A stretch of DNA of 64,000 nt from Clostridia bacterium (GTDB taxonomy: Bacteria > Bacillota > Clostridia > TANB77 > CAG-508): positions 24,165-88,164 of the forward strand of contig JAAWAM010000009.1 in NCBI GenBank assembly GCA_022792135.1. The letters run 5' to 3'. Of the stretch, positions 34,910 to 45,148 are shown piece after piece. The number at the start of each line of letters is the position of its first letter. Positions within the stretch are counted from its first letter, which is position 1. The position numbers and the translations under genes were made by a program. The notes under the pieces were generated by a model that had not been told where the DNA came from, made no database searches, and worked only from the letters and a program-made list of their open reading frames with translations.

Positions 34910-35449
34910 TTAATAATTTTCTGCTTTTATTTCAAAGTATGCTTTTGGGTGAGCACATACTGGGCATATTTCTGGAGCTGCTTTTCCAATTACAATATGA
35001 CCACAGTTTCTACATTTCCAAATTCTGTCTCCATCTTTGCTAAATACTAATCCATCTTCTACATTTTCTAATAATTTTTTGTATCTTTCTTCGTGTTCTT
35101 TTTCTATTTTAGCAACTTCTGAGAATAAGAATGCAATATGGTCAAATCCTTCTTCTTTTGCTTCTTTTGCCATTCTGTCATACATATCTGTCCACTCGTA
35201 GTTTTCGCCTTCTGCTGCTGCTTTTAAGTTTTCAGCTGTTGATAGAATTTCTCCTCCTTGTAATAGTTTAAACCACATTTTTGCATGTTCTTTTTCATTG
35301 TCAGCTGTTTCTTGGAAAATAGCTGCTATTTGCTCATACCCTTCTTTTTTTGCTTTGCTTGCAAAGTATGTATATTTATTTCTTGCTTGTGATTCTCCTG
35401 CAAATGCTTCCATTAAATTTTTCTCTGTTTTACTTCCTTTTAGTTCCAT
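34910..35449 (-). CDS. rbr: rubrerythrin
   Basis: This 179-residue peroxide-scavenging protein has an N-terminal ferritin-like diiron domain ([47 protein letters not shown]) and a C-terminal rubredoxin domain with two CxxC pairs ([12 protein letters not shown] and [15 protein letters not shown]). It indicates an anaerobic lifestyle with oxidative defence. It is a monocistronic unit with its own terminator; an AGGAGGAAATTTAA site precedes the ATG. Confidence 0.95.
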   Translation of the reverse strand: MELKGSKTEKNLMEAFAGESQARNKYTYFASKAKKEGYEQIAAIFQETADNEKEHAKMWFKLLQGGEILSTAENLKAAAEGENYEWTDMYDRMAKEAKEEGFDHIAFLFSEVAKIEKEHEERYKKLLENVEDGLVFSKDGDRIWKCRNCGHIVIGKAAPEICPVCAHPKAYFEIKAENY

Positions 35450-35718
35450 TTAAATTTCCTCCTTATTTCTTTTTTCTCACTTATTTTATATCATTATTAT
35501 AGACTTGTCAATATTCTGTTTATCTTATACATTGTCTTATTTCGTCATTTATTTCTTCTTGTGTAGTATATAAGAACATCATCTTTTTTGCAATAGTTTT
35601 TTGTAAATTTTTGTATATAAGTACTCTATGATATTTACAAATCCACTTCGTATGTGATAAACTGATAAACAGATTGAAGATTTATCATTCTATAATATGT
35701 GATGTAAAAGGAAAAACT

Positions 35719-37068
35719 ATGGAAGTAATAGAAACAGAATATGAAATTATTTTAGATGAAATTTGTAAAAAATATGGATATGAAACACAAGACAAACCAG
35801 GAAACGAAAGCTTAAAGACGGTACTAAAAAGAATCATTCCAAGTATGTTAGCAGACTATCCTCAAGAAGACAGAAATTTATTTTATCAAATGTTAACTCA
35901 TACCCCTATTGTTGTTACCGAAAACTTGACCGAAGATGATCTAAAAAAATTAACAGATACCTATATTGGCAATATTAATCCTCATATCATTGATGATGAT
36001 AGCAACATTTTAGGTGAATATGGAAAAGGAGTAGCACCAGCAGCCTATATTTCTTCTCCTATTCTAAATGAAGATATGCAGCTAATGGGCAAAAAGTCAT
36101 TTCTTTATCTTCAACGTCTACCACGTTTTAGTAAAGAATTTACTTTTTTGGGAACAGATATTAATGTTCCTTACTTAATTCATGAATTAGGTCATGCTTT
36201 TCATGCCGAAAAGAACGCCTACAAAATGTTAGAAGATGGTATTTTACTAGAAAGAATAGGAACTGCTCAATTTAAATATTCTTTTGAGAAAATATCAGAT
36301 GGAAAAAGGAAACAAAAAACAACTTCTTGTACAGGATTATTTTTGGAAGAAAGTCTGAACACCATACAAGAAGAAATAGCAATGGCGCGTTATATGAAAA
36401 TGTCAAAAGAAGAAATGCAAAAGAAATATCGTGAAGTTCTTGTACCTTCTGAATATCAAGGACTTATGTCTAATATGACTGAGTATTTATTAGAAAAAAT
36501 TGATACAAATAGTTTGAAACAATATCGATTATCTGGAGACGAAACCAAATTGCAACCATTGAATGATATCATGGTCCAAACTGACTATTGGCAAAATAAA
36601 GACCAAACCTTTTCCGAAACAAATTTGAACAGTCCTCTTAGTTTTGCTCATAAAAAAAACATTGTTACAAAACTACCAAAACTATCTATGCAAGATTTCT
36701 TTCAAACGTATCAAGATATTTATTTTCCTGATATCTCTTCTATAACCACTCCTATACAAAAAATTGATAATGTATTGGAACAGTGCTATAATTTTAAAGG
36801 GATTAAATATCAATTTAATTTGTACAATCCTGAAGAGAAACAGCAGTATTGTGATATTGTATCACAAATTTTACAAGAAGGATTTACGTTAATTAATCAA
36901 GCTTATGATATACAAAAAAGTCAATCCCATAATATAATGCCACAAATAGCACAGATAACAAATACTGTTTCTAAGAGCGATATTGAGAAAGTTACAAAAG
37001 AAACAAAATCCGGAGTTAAAAATCTAATTTACTCAAGACAAGGAGATAGGATAGAAGATGAAAAATGA
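35719..37068 (+). CDS. putative zinc metallopeptidase (HELGH motif), family not recognised
   Basis: This is about 449 residues from the ATG at 35719, which has an AAAGGA site. An in-frame TTG at 35674 lacks one. The zincin motif HELGHAFH is at about residues 155-162 (VPYLIHELGHAFHAEKNAYKM). A Glu-rich helix downstream (LEESLNTIQEEIAMARYMK) could give the third ligand, as in gluzincins. No signal peptide or membrane helix is seen, so a cytosolic protease is likely. It overlaps the next gene by 11 bases. I do not recognise the family; it resembles M3/M78-like cellular peptidases only by motif. Confidence 0.55.
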   Translation: MEVIETEYEIILDEICKKYGYETQDKPGNESLKTVLKRIIPSMLADYPQEDRNLFYQMLTHTPIVVTENLTEDDLKKLTDTYIGNINPHIIDDDSNILGEYGKGVAPAAYISSPILNEDMQLMGKKSFLYLQRLPRFSKEFTFLGTDINVPYLIHELGHAFHAEKNAYKMLEDGILLERIGTAQFKYSFEKISDGKRKQKTTSCTGLFLEESLNTIQEEIAMARYMKMSKEEMQKKYREVLVPSEYQGLMSNMTEYLLEKIDTNSLKQYRLSGDETKLQPLNDIMVQTDYWQNKDQTFSETNLNSPLSFAHKKNIVTKLPKLSMQDFFQTYQDIYFPDISSITTPIQKIDNVLEQCYNFKGIKYQFNLYNPEEKQQYCDIVSQILQEGFTLINQAYDIQKSQSHNIMPQIAQITNTVSKSDIEKVTKETKSGVKNLIYSRQGDRIEDEK

Positions 37069-37516
37069 TTCTGTATCAGAAGAATATAGTAAAGCTGTTG
37101 TAGAGGTTCTTACTATTTTGAAATTATTACCAAAAGAAGAAAAAAAGAAAATTCCAAATAAATTAGTTGCTTTTTTTATGGAAGTGGCTTCTAAAAGCTA
37201 CCATCCAGATTTTGATTTTTCACAAGGGATAGAAAATATTGATTTAATGGATAAAACAAAACATATATTAGCTATGTTGTATTTAAATTATTGGTGTGAA
37301 GAAGAAGAAAGAAAAAGTTATAATGAACTGATATTAAAAAATGAAATTAGTTATCAAGAGGGTTTAAAACAAAAATATCCTGTTGATAATTTATTTAAGA
37401 AACGCTCAAAATTTGCAAATAACACACATGAAAATACTTTTCTGCCAACTCCCATAAAAAAAGAAGCTTTTTATAAAAAAGTTTTGAATTTTGTAAAAAG
37501 GATTCTTTCTTTATAA
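37058..37516 (+). CDS. hypothetical protein coupled to the metallopeptidase gene
   Basis: This 152-residue protein (MKNDSVSEEYSKAVVEVLTILKLLPKEEKKKIPNKLV...) is mainly helical and charged, with no membrane segment. Its start overlaps the end of the peptidase gene, so the two are translated together and probably work together, for example as a partner or substrate adaptor. No known domain is recognised. Confidence 0.6.
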   Translation: MKNDSVSEEYSKAVVEVLTILKLLPKEEKKKIPNKLVAFFMEVASKSYHPDFDFSQGIENIDLMDKTKHILAMLYLNYWCEEEERKSYNELILKNEISYQEGLKQKYPVDNLFKKRSKFANNTHENTFLPTPIKKEAFYKKVLNFVKRILSL

Positions 37517-37702
37517 AAGTTTGGTTGGAGTGTTCTTATAGGAATTTTTACAAAATGCTTAAAAATCAACAATTACATGGCTATTATTGCCTTAGTAGTA
37601 ATTTTGAGCAAATAATAAAAGCACCACATATGCTCTGAAAAGCAATAGATATAACTTCAATATCATCACCATAATATTTTCTATTTTCATATTTTAAATT
37701 CT

Positions 37703-38368
37703 TTATTCTACAATCTCTAATAATTCTTTCATAGATCTTATTTTATAATCTGGTTGCATTAAAATTTCTTCTTTTTTCTTCCATTTATTATCTATCTCTT
37801 GCTCATACCAAATAGTTTTTACTCCTAATACTTTCACTCCTAATAAGTCTTCTAATAATTCATCACTTACAAAAGCAATCTTACCATATTCTTCTTTTGA
37901 AATATCTTCAAAAGCTTTCATATATACTTTTAAATTTGGTTTTCTTTCTTTTACTACCTCCAAGATAACTATTTTCTTAAAATATTTTTTTATACCTTCT
38001 CGCTCAAGAATGTATTCTACATTCCTTATTGAATTATTACTTATAATTCCTAAATAATATCCTTTTTCATATAATTTGATAATTGTATTTTTTGTTTCTT
38101 CATCTAAAATATGAGATTCCAACAATAACATATCAATTTTTTCTAAGTCTTCTTCAGATATGTTTAGTATTAATGCTAAATCTTTATATATTTCTTTTTC
38201 TGTAATTTTTCCTAGTGAATTTAATATTTGATAATTTTTCCATTTTCTAAATATATCATCCCATTTTAAATTATATTTTTCTAATATAATATTTATTTCA
38301 TCATCAACATTTCTAAATTTGTTAATTAAAGTATATCCCCAATCAAAAAATATGTACTTATATTTCAT
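37703..38368 (-). CDS. HAD-superfamily hydrolase
   Basis: This 221-residue protein has the HAD motif I variant FFDWGYTLINKF (DxxxT pattern as D-W-G-Y-T), motif II IISNNS, and a later KPNLKVYMKAFEDIS / FVSDELLEDLLGVKVLG region for motifs III and IV. It probably dephosphorylates a small molecule. The glycine and tyrosine after the nucleophile Asp are unusual, but the aspartate itself is present. It follows a decayed gene and lies in an accessory-looking, AT-rich block. Confidence 0.75.
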   Translation of the reverse strand: MKYKYIFFDWGYTLINKFRNVDDEINIILEKYNLKWDDIFRKWKNYQILNSLGKITEKEIYKDLALILNISEEDLEKIDMLLLESHILDEETKNTIIKLYEKGYYLGIISNNSIRNVEYILEREGIKKYFKKIVILEVVKERKPNLKVYMKAFEDISKEEYGKIAFVSDELLEDLLGVKVLGVKTIWYEQEIDNKWKKKEEILMQPDYKIRSMKELLEIVE

Positions 38369-38370
38369 AA

Positions 38371-39321
38371 CTATCTTTCTTCTCCTTTGTCTCTTATATT
38401 TTGCATTTCTTCTATAATTTCATATTTGAAAAATCTCTCTTGAAACTCTACTAAAGCCTCTATTTGTTCTTTACTATATTTCTTTCCTTCTGGTGTAATT
38501 ATTAGTTTATCATCATCATCATCATTTAGTCTATGTACTGCTGCTATGCACTTTCCATCAAATTCCTTTAATGGTTCAAATACTCCTATTATGTATGCAT
38601 CTAATTCATCTCCATCTCCACTAATTGTATTAGGAATATAGCCATAATTTAACGGATATATGAAGTTCCATTTAGATTGGTCAATCCAAGGATATATAAT
38701 TTCTTCTGGTACATTTAGATTTCCTATACCTATTCCTATTTCCGAATCAGGAGTACCATGTGAATCACTTCCACCTGAAATATATAAATTATGTTTTTTG
38801 CAAATTCAAGTACAAATTGTTGCTGTTCTTGAGAATAATATGAATAATATCCTTCTATTCCATCTATCAATTTCTCTCTTACTAGAGTTTCTAAAACACT
38901 TTTAGAATTTTCATTATATTTGAATATATGTGGCATAAACACTTTTCCTCCACATTGTTTTATCAACTCAACAACTTGTTTATATGATGGAACAAGTCTT
39001 GAGAAATCAACAAAAAATCACTATTAGGATTTGATGTATATGTTAACAAAAATCTTCTTGCGTTATTCCACGCTTTATTACTTATATCAATTTTTAGCCC
39101 TTTTTCAATGCATTTATCTATTATTAAATTAGTTTCATAAATATTATAATCTTCTTTTGATAAATATAATTCTGATATTTTATCTTGTGCTAAATCGGTA
39201 TTAATATTATATCCAATTAATTCTATTGCTACATTTCTCTGCTATTTTTAATATTTCTATCAAATCATTTTCTCCACCAGAATAATTAGTATGAATATAA
39301 AGGTCTATCATAATTATCTCC
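38371..39321 (-). pseudogene. decayed gene: PHP-domain phosphoesterase joined to inorganic pyrophosphatase-like part
   Basis: Start MIDLYIHTNYSGGENDLIEIL (PHP-like) from the ATG at about 39309. The frame is lost at about 39235 (one base too many near GAAATGTAGC), again at about 39010, and at about 38805, where an A run is one base short. C-terminal pieces read ISGGSDSHGTPDSEIGIG (PHP metal ligands) and then WNFIYPLNYGYIPNTISGDGDELDAYI, a pyrophosphatase signature, to a TAG at 38371. These breaks are not CGGA sites and involve homopolymers, so they look like true decay, unlike recJ, uvrA and priA. Confidence 0.6.
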
Positions 39322-39431
39322 TTTTCATTTTACATAACTATACTACCATATATTTCCACATTTTTCAACAATATTATAAAACATTCTCTATTTATTTAAT
39401 TTTATGTTTATTCCATCATAAAAATCCGCAT

Positions 39432-39707
39432 TTATAGAATTTTTTCACTTTCATAACTTCCAATTATATTTAAAATATTCAAGTAATTTTCTATACTTTC
39501 TTTTACTATCTTTTTAGTTTCAACAAATGCATTAGATATATTGTTAATAGCTATTTTTATATCTTCATACGATTTCTTTCTATTTTCTAGCAAACTATTA
39601 ATATTTTTTCTGTCCATTATTGTTGATAACTTTTCATATCTTTCTTCATATATAATATTTAACAAATCATCATCTAAAACATTTGTCAAATTATTAATTT
39701 TAACCAT
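39432..39707 (-). CDS. small hypothetical protein
   Basis: This 91-residue, mostly helical protein (MVKINNLTNVLDDDLLNIIYEERYEKLSTIMDRKNINSLLENRKKSYEDIKIAINN...) has a weak AGAGAG site before the ATG. It stands alone between a decayed gene and tRNA-Leu. The family is not recognised. Confidence 0.5.
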   Translation of the reverse strand: MVKINNLTNVLDDDLLNIIYEERYEKLSTIMDRKNINSLLENRKKSYEDIKIAINNISNAFVETKKIVKESIENYLNILNIIGSYESEKIL

Positions 39708-40051
39708 AACACATCTCTCTTATGATAAATCATACTAATATAGCACTACGATTTTTCGCAGCTGTCAACTCGTAACTTTTTATAATAAATTATTTAATAA
39801 AAGCAATTAGTTTTGAAAAAACTTTACTTATATTTAGAAAATGAGACTAATAGTATGGCGTGGCCAAGCGATAGCCACGCTTCCTATATGTAATACGGGA
39901 ATAACTTTATAGAAAAAAATCTATGTAATACAGATATGTCAATAAATACACGGAAAAGGCGTAAATGTAAAATACGCACCTAGATTATCATTATCAGCAC
40001 AAATAAAAAAATGTTCTTATGGAACACCAAATCCCATAAAAACATCCATAC
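39708..40051. other. gene-poor stretch before tRNA-Leu
   Basis: No convincing gene was seen. A 7-bp perfect hairpin GCGTGGC/GCCACGC with a 9-base loop lies at about 39858-39880 but has no T run. The rest is AT-rich without repeats that I could see. Confidence 0.4.
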
Positions 40052-40134
40052 TGGTACCGATGGTGGGACTCGAACCCACATGGTTTCCCGCACGATTTTG
40101 AGTCGTGTGCGTCTACCAATTCCGCCACATCGGC
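40052..40134 (-). tRNA. tRNA-Leu(CAA)
   Basis: This 83-base cloverleaf including encoded CCA has a 7-bp acceptor stem GCCGATG/CATCGGT. The anticodon arm CACGA-CTCAAAA-TCGTG has anticodon CAA (reads UUG), and the long variable arm is typical of tRNA-Leu. The T arm is GGGTTCGAGTCCC. Confidence 0.95.
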
Positions 40135-40197
40135 ATATATAAAAATATGTACTAATATATATTAGCACATATTTTTATAATTGTCTAGATTTTAACT

Positions 40198-42516
40198 CTA
40201 ATTTTCTACTTGTTTTTTTATTTCTGCATCAAACTCAAATACATTAACTGTTTTAATGATTACTTTTGAAAAATCATCTGTTTCATCTTCCCATTCTACT
40301 ATTTTAAAATTTGTTTTTCTCTTTAGATTTAAATTTAATTTTGTTATATCTACCAATATCTTAGTAGATAAATCTTGTCCAACTGGTAATGTTTTGTTTT
40401 GATTATCATAGAAAATACTATTTGTATAGCTAATGGCATTTGAACCTTCTTTTAAGTTTATTTTATAGAAGTTTATTTTACTGTTTTCTTCTTTAGCTAT
40501 TTCTTGTATTTCATTTTCTGGATGGATATTAAATACATTTATTTGTCTATCATCTAATTTCTCATTTACCATTGCTTTGTATACGGATATATCTTCTGGT
40601 ATAACCACTTTATTCAATGTTTCTTTAATATTGGCAATTACTTTTTCTAAAGATAGTTTAAATCCAATTTGTTTCGTATTTTTATTAATTTCTAATATAT
40701 TAAATTTATCCTTTGCTAATTCCCTATGCTTCTTATTCTTTATTTTTGATACTTTTGTAGTATCTTGAACAATTCCTCCAAATATATCAAACTCTTCATT
40801 TTCTGTTAGTATTTTTTCTTGCACTGCTTCCTTTTTTATTTGCTTTAGTACAGTTTCTATGTCTTTTGGCAAAAATTCATTAATTTTTATTTTATTTAAT
40901 AATTCTAATACATTCGTAGTTGTAATATAGATACTATCTGTTTCTTCTTTGTTCAAGCTTTTTCTTTGTATTTTATCCATTGTTTTTCCAAACTTTTCAA
41001 AGTCTTCTTCATAGTCAAAAGTTCTTGTTATTTTTTTGATGATATTAATCTCTTCTGCTTCTCCTTCTGGTAAAGTTGCCATCTCATCTTTATTACTATA
41101 TTTCCAAAATTCAAAGATACTTTTCTTATGACTGTCAATTTCTGCAATGAATGCTGTTGCATTTTCAATTTTCTTCTGCATATTTTTGTTTTTCAGCTTC
41201 AAACTATTGATATCCATCCATAAATTTTTCCATTCGTTTTCTTTTATCTCTATGTTTTTATATAATTCTACTAATTCTTCAATGGTATAGTTTGCTTTTT
41301 TTCTTTTCCTTTTTGGCATTTCCTGTGTTTCTTCTATTTCTTCTGTTTGTTTTTCTTCTAGTTTAACTTCTTTTAGTTTTTTATTTTTATTGTTTTTCTT
41401 ACTATATTTAAAATAATATTTAAATTTTCCCAAAAATGATTTTTTACATTCTAGAAAGGTTGAAATTTGTTTCTCTTTTGCTAGATATTCTATTTCTTGT
41501 GCCGCTATCTCGATTTTCAAATTTTCTAATTTCTGCTTATTTTCTTGTATTAAATCTTCTAATTTCTTTTGTTGTCCTTCTCCTTCCTCATATTCTTTAT
41601 GAATCCAATTAGCAATAGCAGCATATTCTATTTTATGATCCCCTCGATAAAATTCGATTTGACCATTTTTGTCGATATTCGTCCTAAAGTGAAAATACTG
41701 AGGTAGTTCTGTTTGTAAAATAAACATTGCTTTTAATAATTTATAAAATTCTTGTGCTTCTGCTTGATTTCCTAATTTTATTTTATACGAACTTTTTATT
41801 TTTTGATAAACCTCGGTTTCTCCTACTATGTGTATGCTTAGTTGATTTCGTTTATCATATACTTCATAAACAAGTGGCCAATCTTTGGTAAACAACCATA
41901 AATAGTTTTCGATATCTTCAAATTCTGATTTTTTTAAATAGGTACTACTATATCCCACATTTCGAATTGGCACAAATATCTTATCTGCTCGCTTTTTTTC
42001 TAACTTTCTTTTTAATAAAAAGAAAAAGGTTGAATAATCTGTATCTTCTGTTGGTACTAACATAAAATACTGATCTGTATTTTCTGAATAATAAATCTGC
42101 CATAAATAATTGTTTTCATATTTTACTTTAAATGGTATTTGTTTACTTAAATTACTTTGTTCTTGTGTAATCTTTTCTACTTCTTCTATTTTTAATTGAT
42201 TTAACATATTTAAGAAAGTAGTATAATGTAAGATATTTTCTTCTGTCTGGCTATCTAAATATTCTGCTAATGGTTTTGCTTTTTTATATTTTTCTTCTAT
42301 TTCATCTAATCGATGTGTTGGTGATAATAATATTTGTATTTTTTTGACTGGTATATAGCGATATTGTCTATATTGTTTTTCGTCATAGAATTTAGGAATT
42401 CTAAATTCTAATGGTTCATAGTCTTGTATTTCTTTTGGTATATTGTCTAAATCTAACCCTAAATATTCTAATTTTTCTTTTATACTTTTCTTTTTTTCTA
42501 CTGTCTTTTTAGGCAA
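40198..42516 (-). CDS. large coiled-coil protein of unknown function
   Basis: This 772-residue cytoplasmic protein has long charged coiled-coil regions (residues ~310-350, ~375-470) and lysine-rich patches (PKRKRKKANYTIEEL). It has no signal peptide or membrane helix. A mixed alpha/beta N-terminal region (residues 45-300) contains YRYIPVKKIQILLSPTHRLDEIEE and FMLVPTEDTDYSTFFFLL. It lies just after tRNA-Leu and follows the polysaccharide deacetylase gene on the same strand. I do not recognise the family. Confidence 0.75.
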   Translation of the reverse strand: MPKKTVEKKKSIKEKLEYLGLDLDNIPKEIQDYEPLEFRIPKFYDEKQYRQYRYIPVKKIQILLSPTHRLDEIEEKYKKAKPLAEYLDSQTEENILHYTTFLNMLNQLKIEEVEKITQEQSNLSKQIPFKVKYENNYLWQIYYSENTDQYFMLVPTEDTDYSTFFFLLKRKLEKKRADKIFVPIRNVGYSSTYLKKSEFEDIENYLWLFTKDWPLVYEVYDKRNQLSIHIVGETEVYQKIKSSYKIKLGNQAEAQEFYKLLKAMFILQTELPQYFHFRTNIDKNGQIEFYRGDHKIEYAAIANWIHKEYEEGEGQQKKLEDLIQENKQKLENLKIEIAAQEIEYLAKEKQISTFLECKKSFLGKFKYYFKYSKKNNKNKKLKEVKLEEKQTEEIEETQEMPKRKRKKANYTIEELVELYKNIEIKENEWKNLWMDINSLKLKNKNMQKKIENATAFIAEIDSHKKSIFEFWKYSNKDEMATLPEGEAEEINIIKKITRTFDYEEDFEKFGKTMDKIQRKSLNKEETDSIYITTTNVLELLNKIKINEFLPKDIETVLKQIKKEAVQEKILTENEEFDIFGGIVQDTTKVSKIKNKKHRELAKDKFNILEINKNTKQIGFKLSLEKVIANIKETLNKVVIPEDISVYKAMVNEKLDDRQINVFNIHPENEIQEIAKEENSKINFYKINLKEGSNAISYTNSIFYDNQNKTLPVGQDLSTKILVDITKLNLNLKRKTNFKIVEWEDETDDFSKVIIKTVNVFEFDAEIKKQVEN

Positions 42517-42534
42517 GGTGAGTTCTCCCTTCTA

Positions 42535-43441
42535 TTATTCTATTATTTCATAAAAATTCTTAAATTCGTAACCTCGTTCTTTTAACTGGTTAATAATTTG
42601 TGGTAATGCATCTGCTGTTACGCTTTTGGCTGGTGCATCATGTAGTAATATGACAACACTATTCTTATTTTCTGTTGTTTCTTGTAATCTTTTCAATTCA
42701 AATTCAATGGAAAGGTTATTGGTTTCTGCATCTCCTGTTAAGGCATTCCAGTCAATATGTAAAACTTCGTTTTGGGATAGCAATTCTTTTGCTTGATCTT
42801 TTATGGTTGCATATTTTCCTCCCACAAGTCCCCCTGGAAATCGAAATAAGTGAGAGTTATATTCATTGATTCCAATTGCTTTTTTTATCTCTTCATTACA
42901 TCTATTGTATTCTTCTAAAACAGATTCTGGAGAAGCATAAATTTGAGAATAGATATGGGAATAGCCATGACTTGCTATATAATGACCTTCCTGATAGATT
43001 CTTTTCGTTGTTTCTGGCATAACTTCTACTCTTGAACCTAAGACAAAGAAAGTTGCCTTTACCTTTTCTTGTTTTAATATATCTAAAATTTTTGGTGTAA
43101 CAGAAGATGGTCCGTCATCAAAGGTTAAAAAGGCTCTTTTCGTATCTGATTGATAAATTTTGTTTACATTTTGTCTTCCGTACATCTGTTAATCTTGGAT
43201 TTCTTTCTTTTTCTTCTTGTTTTATTTTATTTTCTTCTTGCTGTTGAAGAGCTTGTAGTTGAGCTTCGTATTGTTTATATACTTGATACTGGTTTCCAAT
43301 CCTTACAAGATATTTTCCTATAAAAAGAATACAGATGAATGATAAAACAATACCTAAAATAATAAAAATCTTTCTTTTATCTAATTTTGCTTTTGTATCG
43401 ATTTTATAAATATTTAATGGATAATTGTTATCATTTATCAT
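42535..43441 (-). CDS. membrane-anchored polysaccharide deacetylase, decoded through one +1 frameshift
   Basis: This CE4-type deacetylase probably removes acetyl groups from peptidoglycan. N-terminal piece: MINDNNYPLNIYKIDTKAKLDKR, a membrane helix (IFIILGIVLSFICILFIG), a coiled-coil stalk (QLQALQQQEENKIKQEEKERN) and LTDV, then CGGA. The enzyme part (GRQNVNKIYQSDTKRAFLTFDDGPSS, with TFDDG and IASHGYSH motifs and a late DAPAKSVTADALP) is in +1. Skipping the C at 43180 gives one continuous 301-residue protein. Without it the deacetylase would start at an ATG at 43185 that has no membrane anchor and no clear ribosome site. Confidence 0.82.
43177..43180 (-). other. +1 recoding site CGGA in the polysaccharide deacetylase
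   Basis: Context is ACA GAT GTA C GGA AGA CAA AAT. Zero frame gives RKTKCKQNLSIRYEKS and a stop at 43118. Skipping C joins the anchored stalk to the catalytic domain. Confidence 0.78.
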
Positions 43442-43537
43442 TTCCTACATCCTCTTATTCTACATTTTTTACACCTTTTTATTTTTTCTGACACTATTAT
43501 ATACTATTTTTTATGTTTTTAGTAGTATATTTTGAAA

Positions 43538-43565
43538 AAAACTCCAATAAAATAATTGGAGTTTT
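43538..43565 (-). terminator. rho-independent terminator after metG
   Basis: AAAACTCCAAT pairs with ATTGGAGTTTT around a 6-base loop a few bases past the metG stop, with T runs on both strands. Confidence 0.78.
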
Positions 43566-43570
43566 AATAT

Positions 43571-45148
43571 CTAATTTTTCATTACATTTTTGATATATTC
43601 TATTTCGTCTTCTGCTTTTAGTCTCATAAAAATCGGTTCCCCTTTTTGAATTACTTTTGTATCTTCCATTTTGTTATATTCTTTTATGAACTGCCAAGTT
43701 TTTAATTCTTGTTTTTCAATCCCTATTTGCCTAAAAATATTTTCTGCTGTGTCATTCATAAATGGTTTTATTAAGATTGCTATTTTTCTTAAATTTTCAA
43801 TTAAATGATACATACAAGATGCTAGTTTTTCTTCATCCCCATCTTCTCTTGCTAAAACCCATGGCATAGTTTCATCAATGTATTTGTTGGTTCTGGCTAC
43901 TAACACCCAAATTTCTTGCAAGGCATTTGCTATTTCATATTCCTCCATTTTTTGTTCAAATTTTTCAATTTGTTCATTGGTAAAAGTTTCAAATTCTTCA
44001 TCTACTTCATTTGGTATGCCACAATAACTTGGTACATTTCCTTCAAAATATTTATTTACCATAGATACCGTTCGATTTAACAAATTGCTTAAGTCATTGC
44101 ATAAATCAAAATTATATCTTTCGACAAATTCTTCTGGTGTAAATAGCCCATCTTGTGCAACTGGTACTGCTTTTAATAGAAAATATCTTGTAGCATCTAC
44201 TCCATATCGTTCCATTAGCGTTTCTGGATAAATGACATTTCCTTTTGATTTTGACATTTTCCCATCTTTCATCATAATCCAATTATGCACTAAGATTGTT
44301 TTTGGTAATGGTAAATCTAATGCCATTAGGAAAATAGGCCAATAAATCAAATGAAATCTGGCAATATCTTTTCCCACTACTTGCAAATCTGCTGGCCAAT
44401 ATTGTTTAAATAAGGTGTCGTCTTCTGATAAATATCCTAATGCTGTTATATAATTTGTTAGGGCATCTAACCAAACATAAACTACGTGTTTTGGGTCTTT
44501 TAATACTTTTATTCCCCAATCGAAAGAAGTTCTGGTTACACATAAATCTTCTAATCCTGGTTTGATAAAGTTGTTAATCATTTCATTTTTACGAAAGGCT
44601 GGTTTGATAAAGTCTGGGTGTTCTTCGTAATAGGTTAAAAGTTTATCTGCATATTTTTTCATATTGAAAAAATAGGATTCTTCTTTCATTCGTTTTACTT
44701 CTCTACCACAATCTGGACATTTTCCTTCTACTAATTGTGTTTGGGTAAAATAGGTTTCACATGGTACACAATACCATCCTTCATATTCCCCTTTATAAAT
44801 ATCCCCCTGTTCCATAAAACGGTCAAATATTTTTTGTACGATTTTTTCATGTCTTTCTTCTGTGGTTTGAATATAATCATCATACTGAATTTCCATTTTT
44901 GCCCAGAGTTCTTTTGCCATAGCTGCCATCTCATCTACATATTGTTTTGGAGTCTTTTCTGCTTCTTTGGCTTTTTCTTGGATTTTTTGACCATGTTCAT
45001 CTGAACCTGTTAGCATATAGGTATTTTCACCTTTTAATGCATGATATCTTTTGATACTATCTGCTAATACTTCTGTATAAGCTGTTCCAATGTGGTATCT
45101 TCCACTTGGATAGTAGATTGGTGTTGTGATATAAAATTTATCCTTCAT
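43571..45148 (-). CDS. metG: methionyl-tRNA synthetase
   Basis: This 525-residue class I synthetase has the HIGH-type motif YHIGTAYTE, zinc-binding cysteines (CVPCETYFTQTQLVEGKCPDCGRE), the KMSKSKGN motif (DGKMSKSKGNVIYPE) and an anticodon-binding helical domain (NRTVSMVNKYFEGNVP). It lacks the C-terminal EMAP-like tRNA-binding domain of some homologues; shorter forms without it are common. No CGG codon was seen. Confidence 0.95.
   Translation of the reverse strand: MKDKFYITTPIYYPSGRYHIGTAYTEVLADSIKRYHALKGENTYMLTGSDEHGQKIQEKAKEAEKTPKQYVDEMAAMAKELWAKMEIQYDDYIQTTEERHEKIVQKIFDRFMEQGDIYKGEYEGWYCVPCETYFTQTQLVEGKCPDCGREVKRMKEESYFFNMKKYADKLLTYYEEHPDFIKPAFRKNEMINNFIKPGLEDLCVTRTSFDWGIKVLKDPKHVVYVWLDALTNYITALGYLSEDDTLFKQYWPADLQVVGKDIARFHLIYWPIFLMALDLPLPKTILVHNWIMMKDGKMSKSKGNVIYPETLMERYGVDATRYFLLKAVPVAQDGLFTPEEFVERYNFDLCNDLSNLLNRTVSMVNKYFEGNVPSYCGIPNEVDEEFETFTNEQIEKFEQKMEEYEIANALQEIWVLVARTNKYIDETMPWVLAREDGDEEKLASCMYHLIENLRKIAILIKPFMNDTAENIFRQIGIEKQELKTWQFIKEYNKMEDTKVIQKGEPIFMRLKAEDEIEYIKNVMKN

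Noticed and set aside
39980-40168. 62-codon open frame over tRNA-Leu
   Set aside because: It is a shadow of the tRNA gene.
5363-43441. The recJ, uvrA, priA and deacetylase frame breaks as random sequencing or assembly errors
   Set aside because: All breaks are an extra C in front of GGA in different contexts without homopolymers, and all restore conserved proteins. Random errors would not choose one tetranucleotide. A systematic base-calling artefact at CGGA remains possible and is the main thing to exclude by independent reads.
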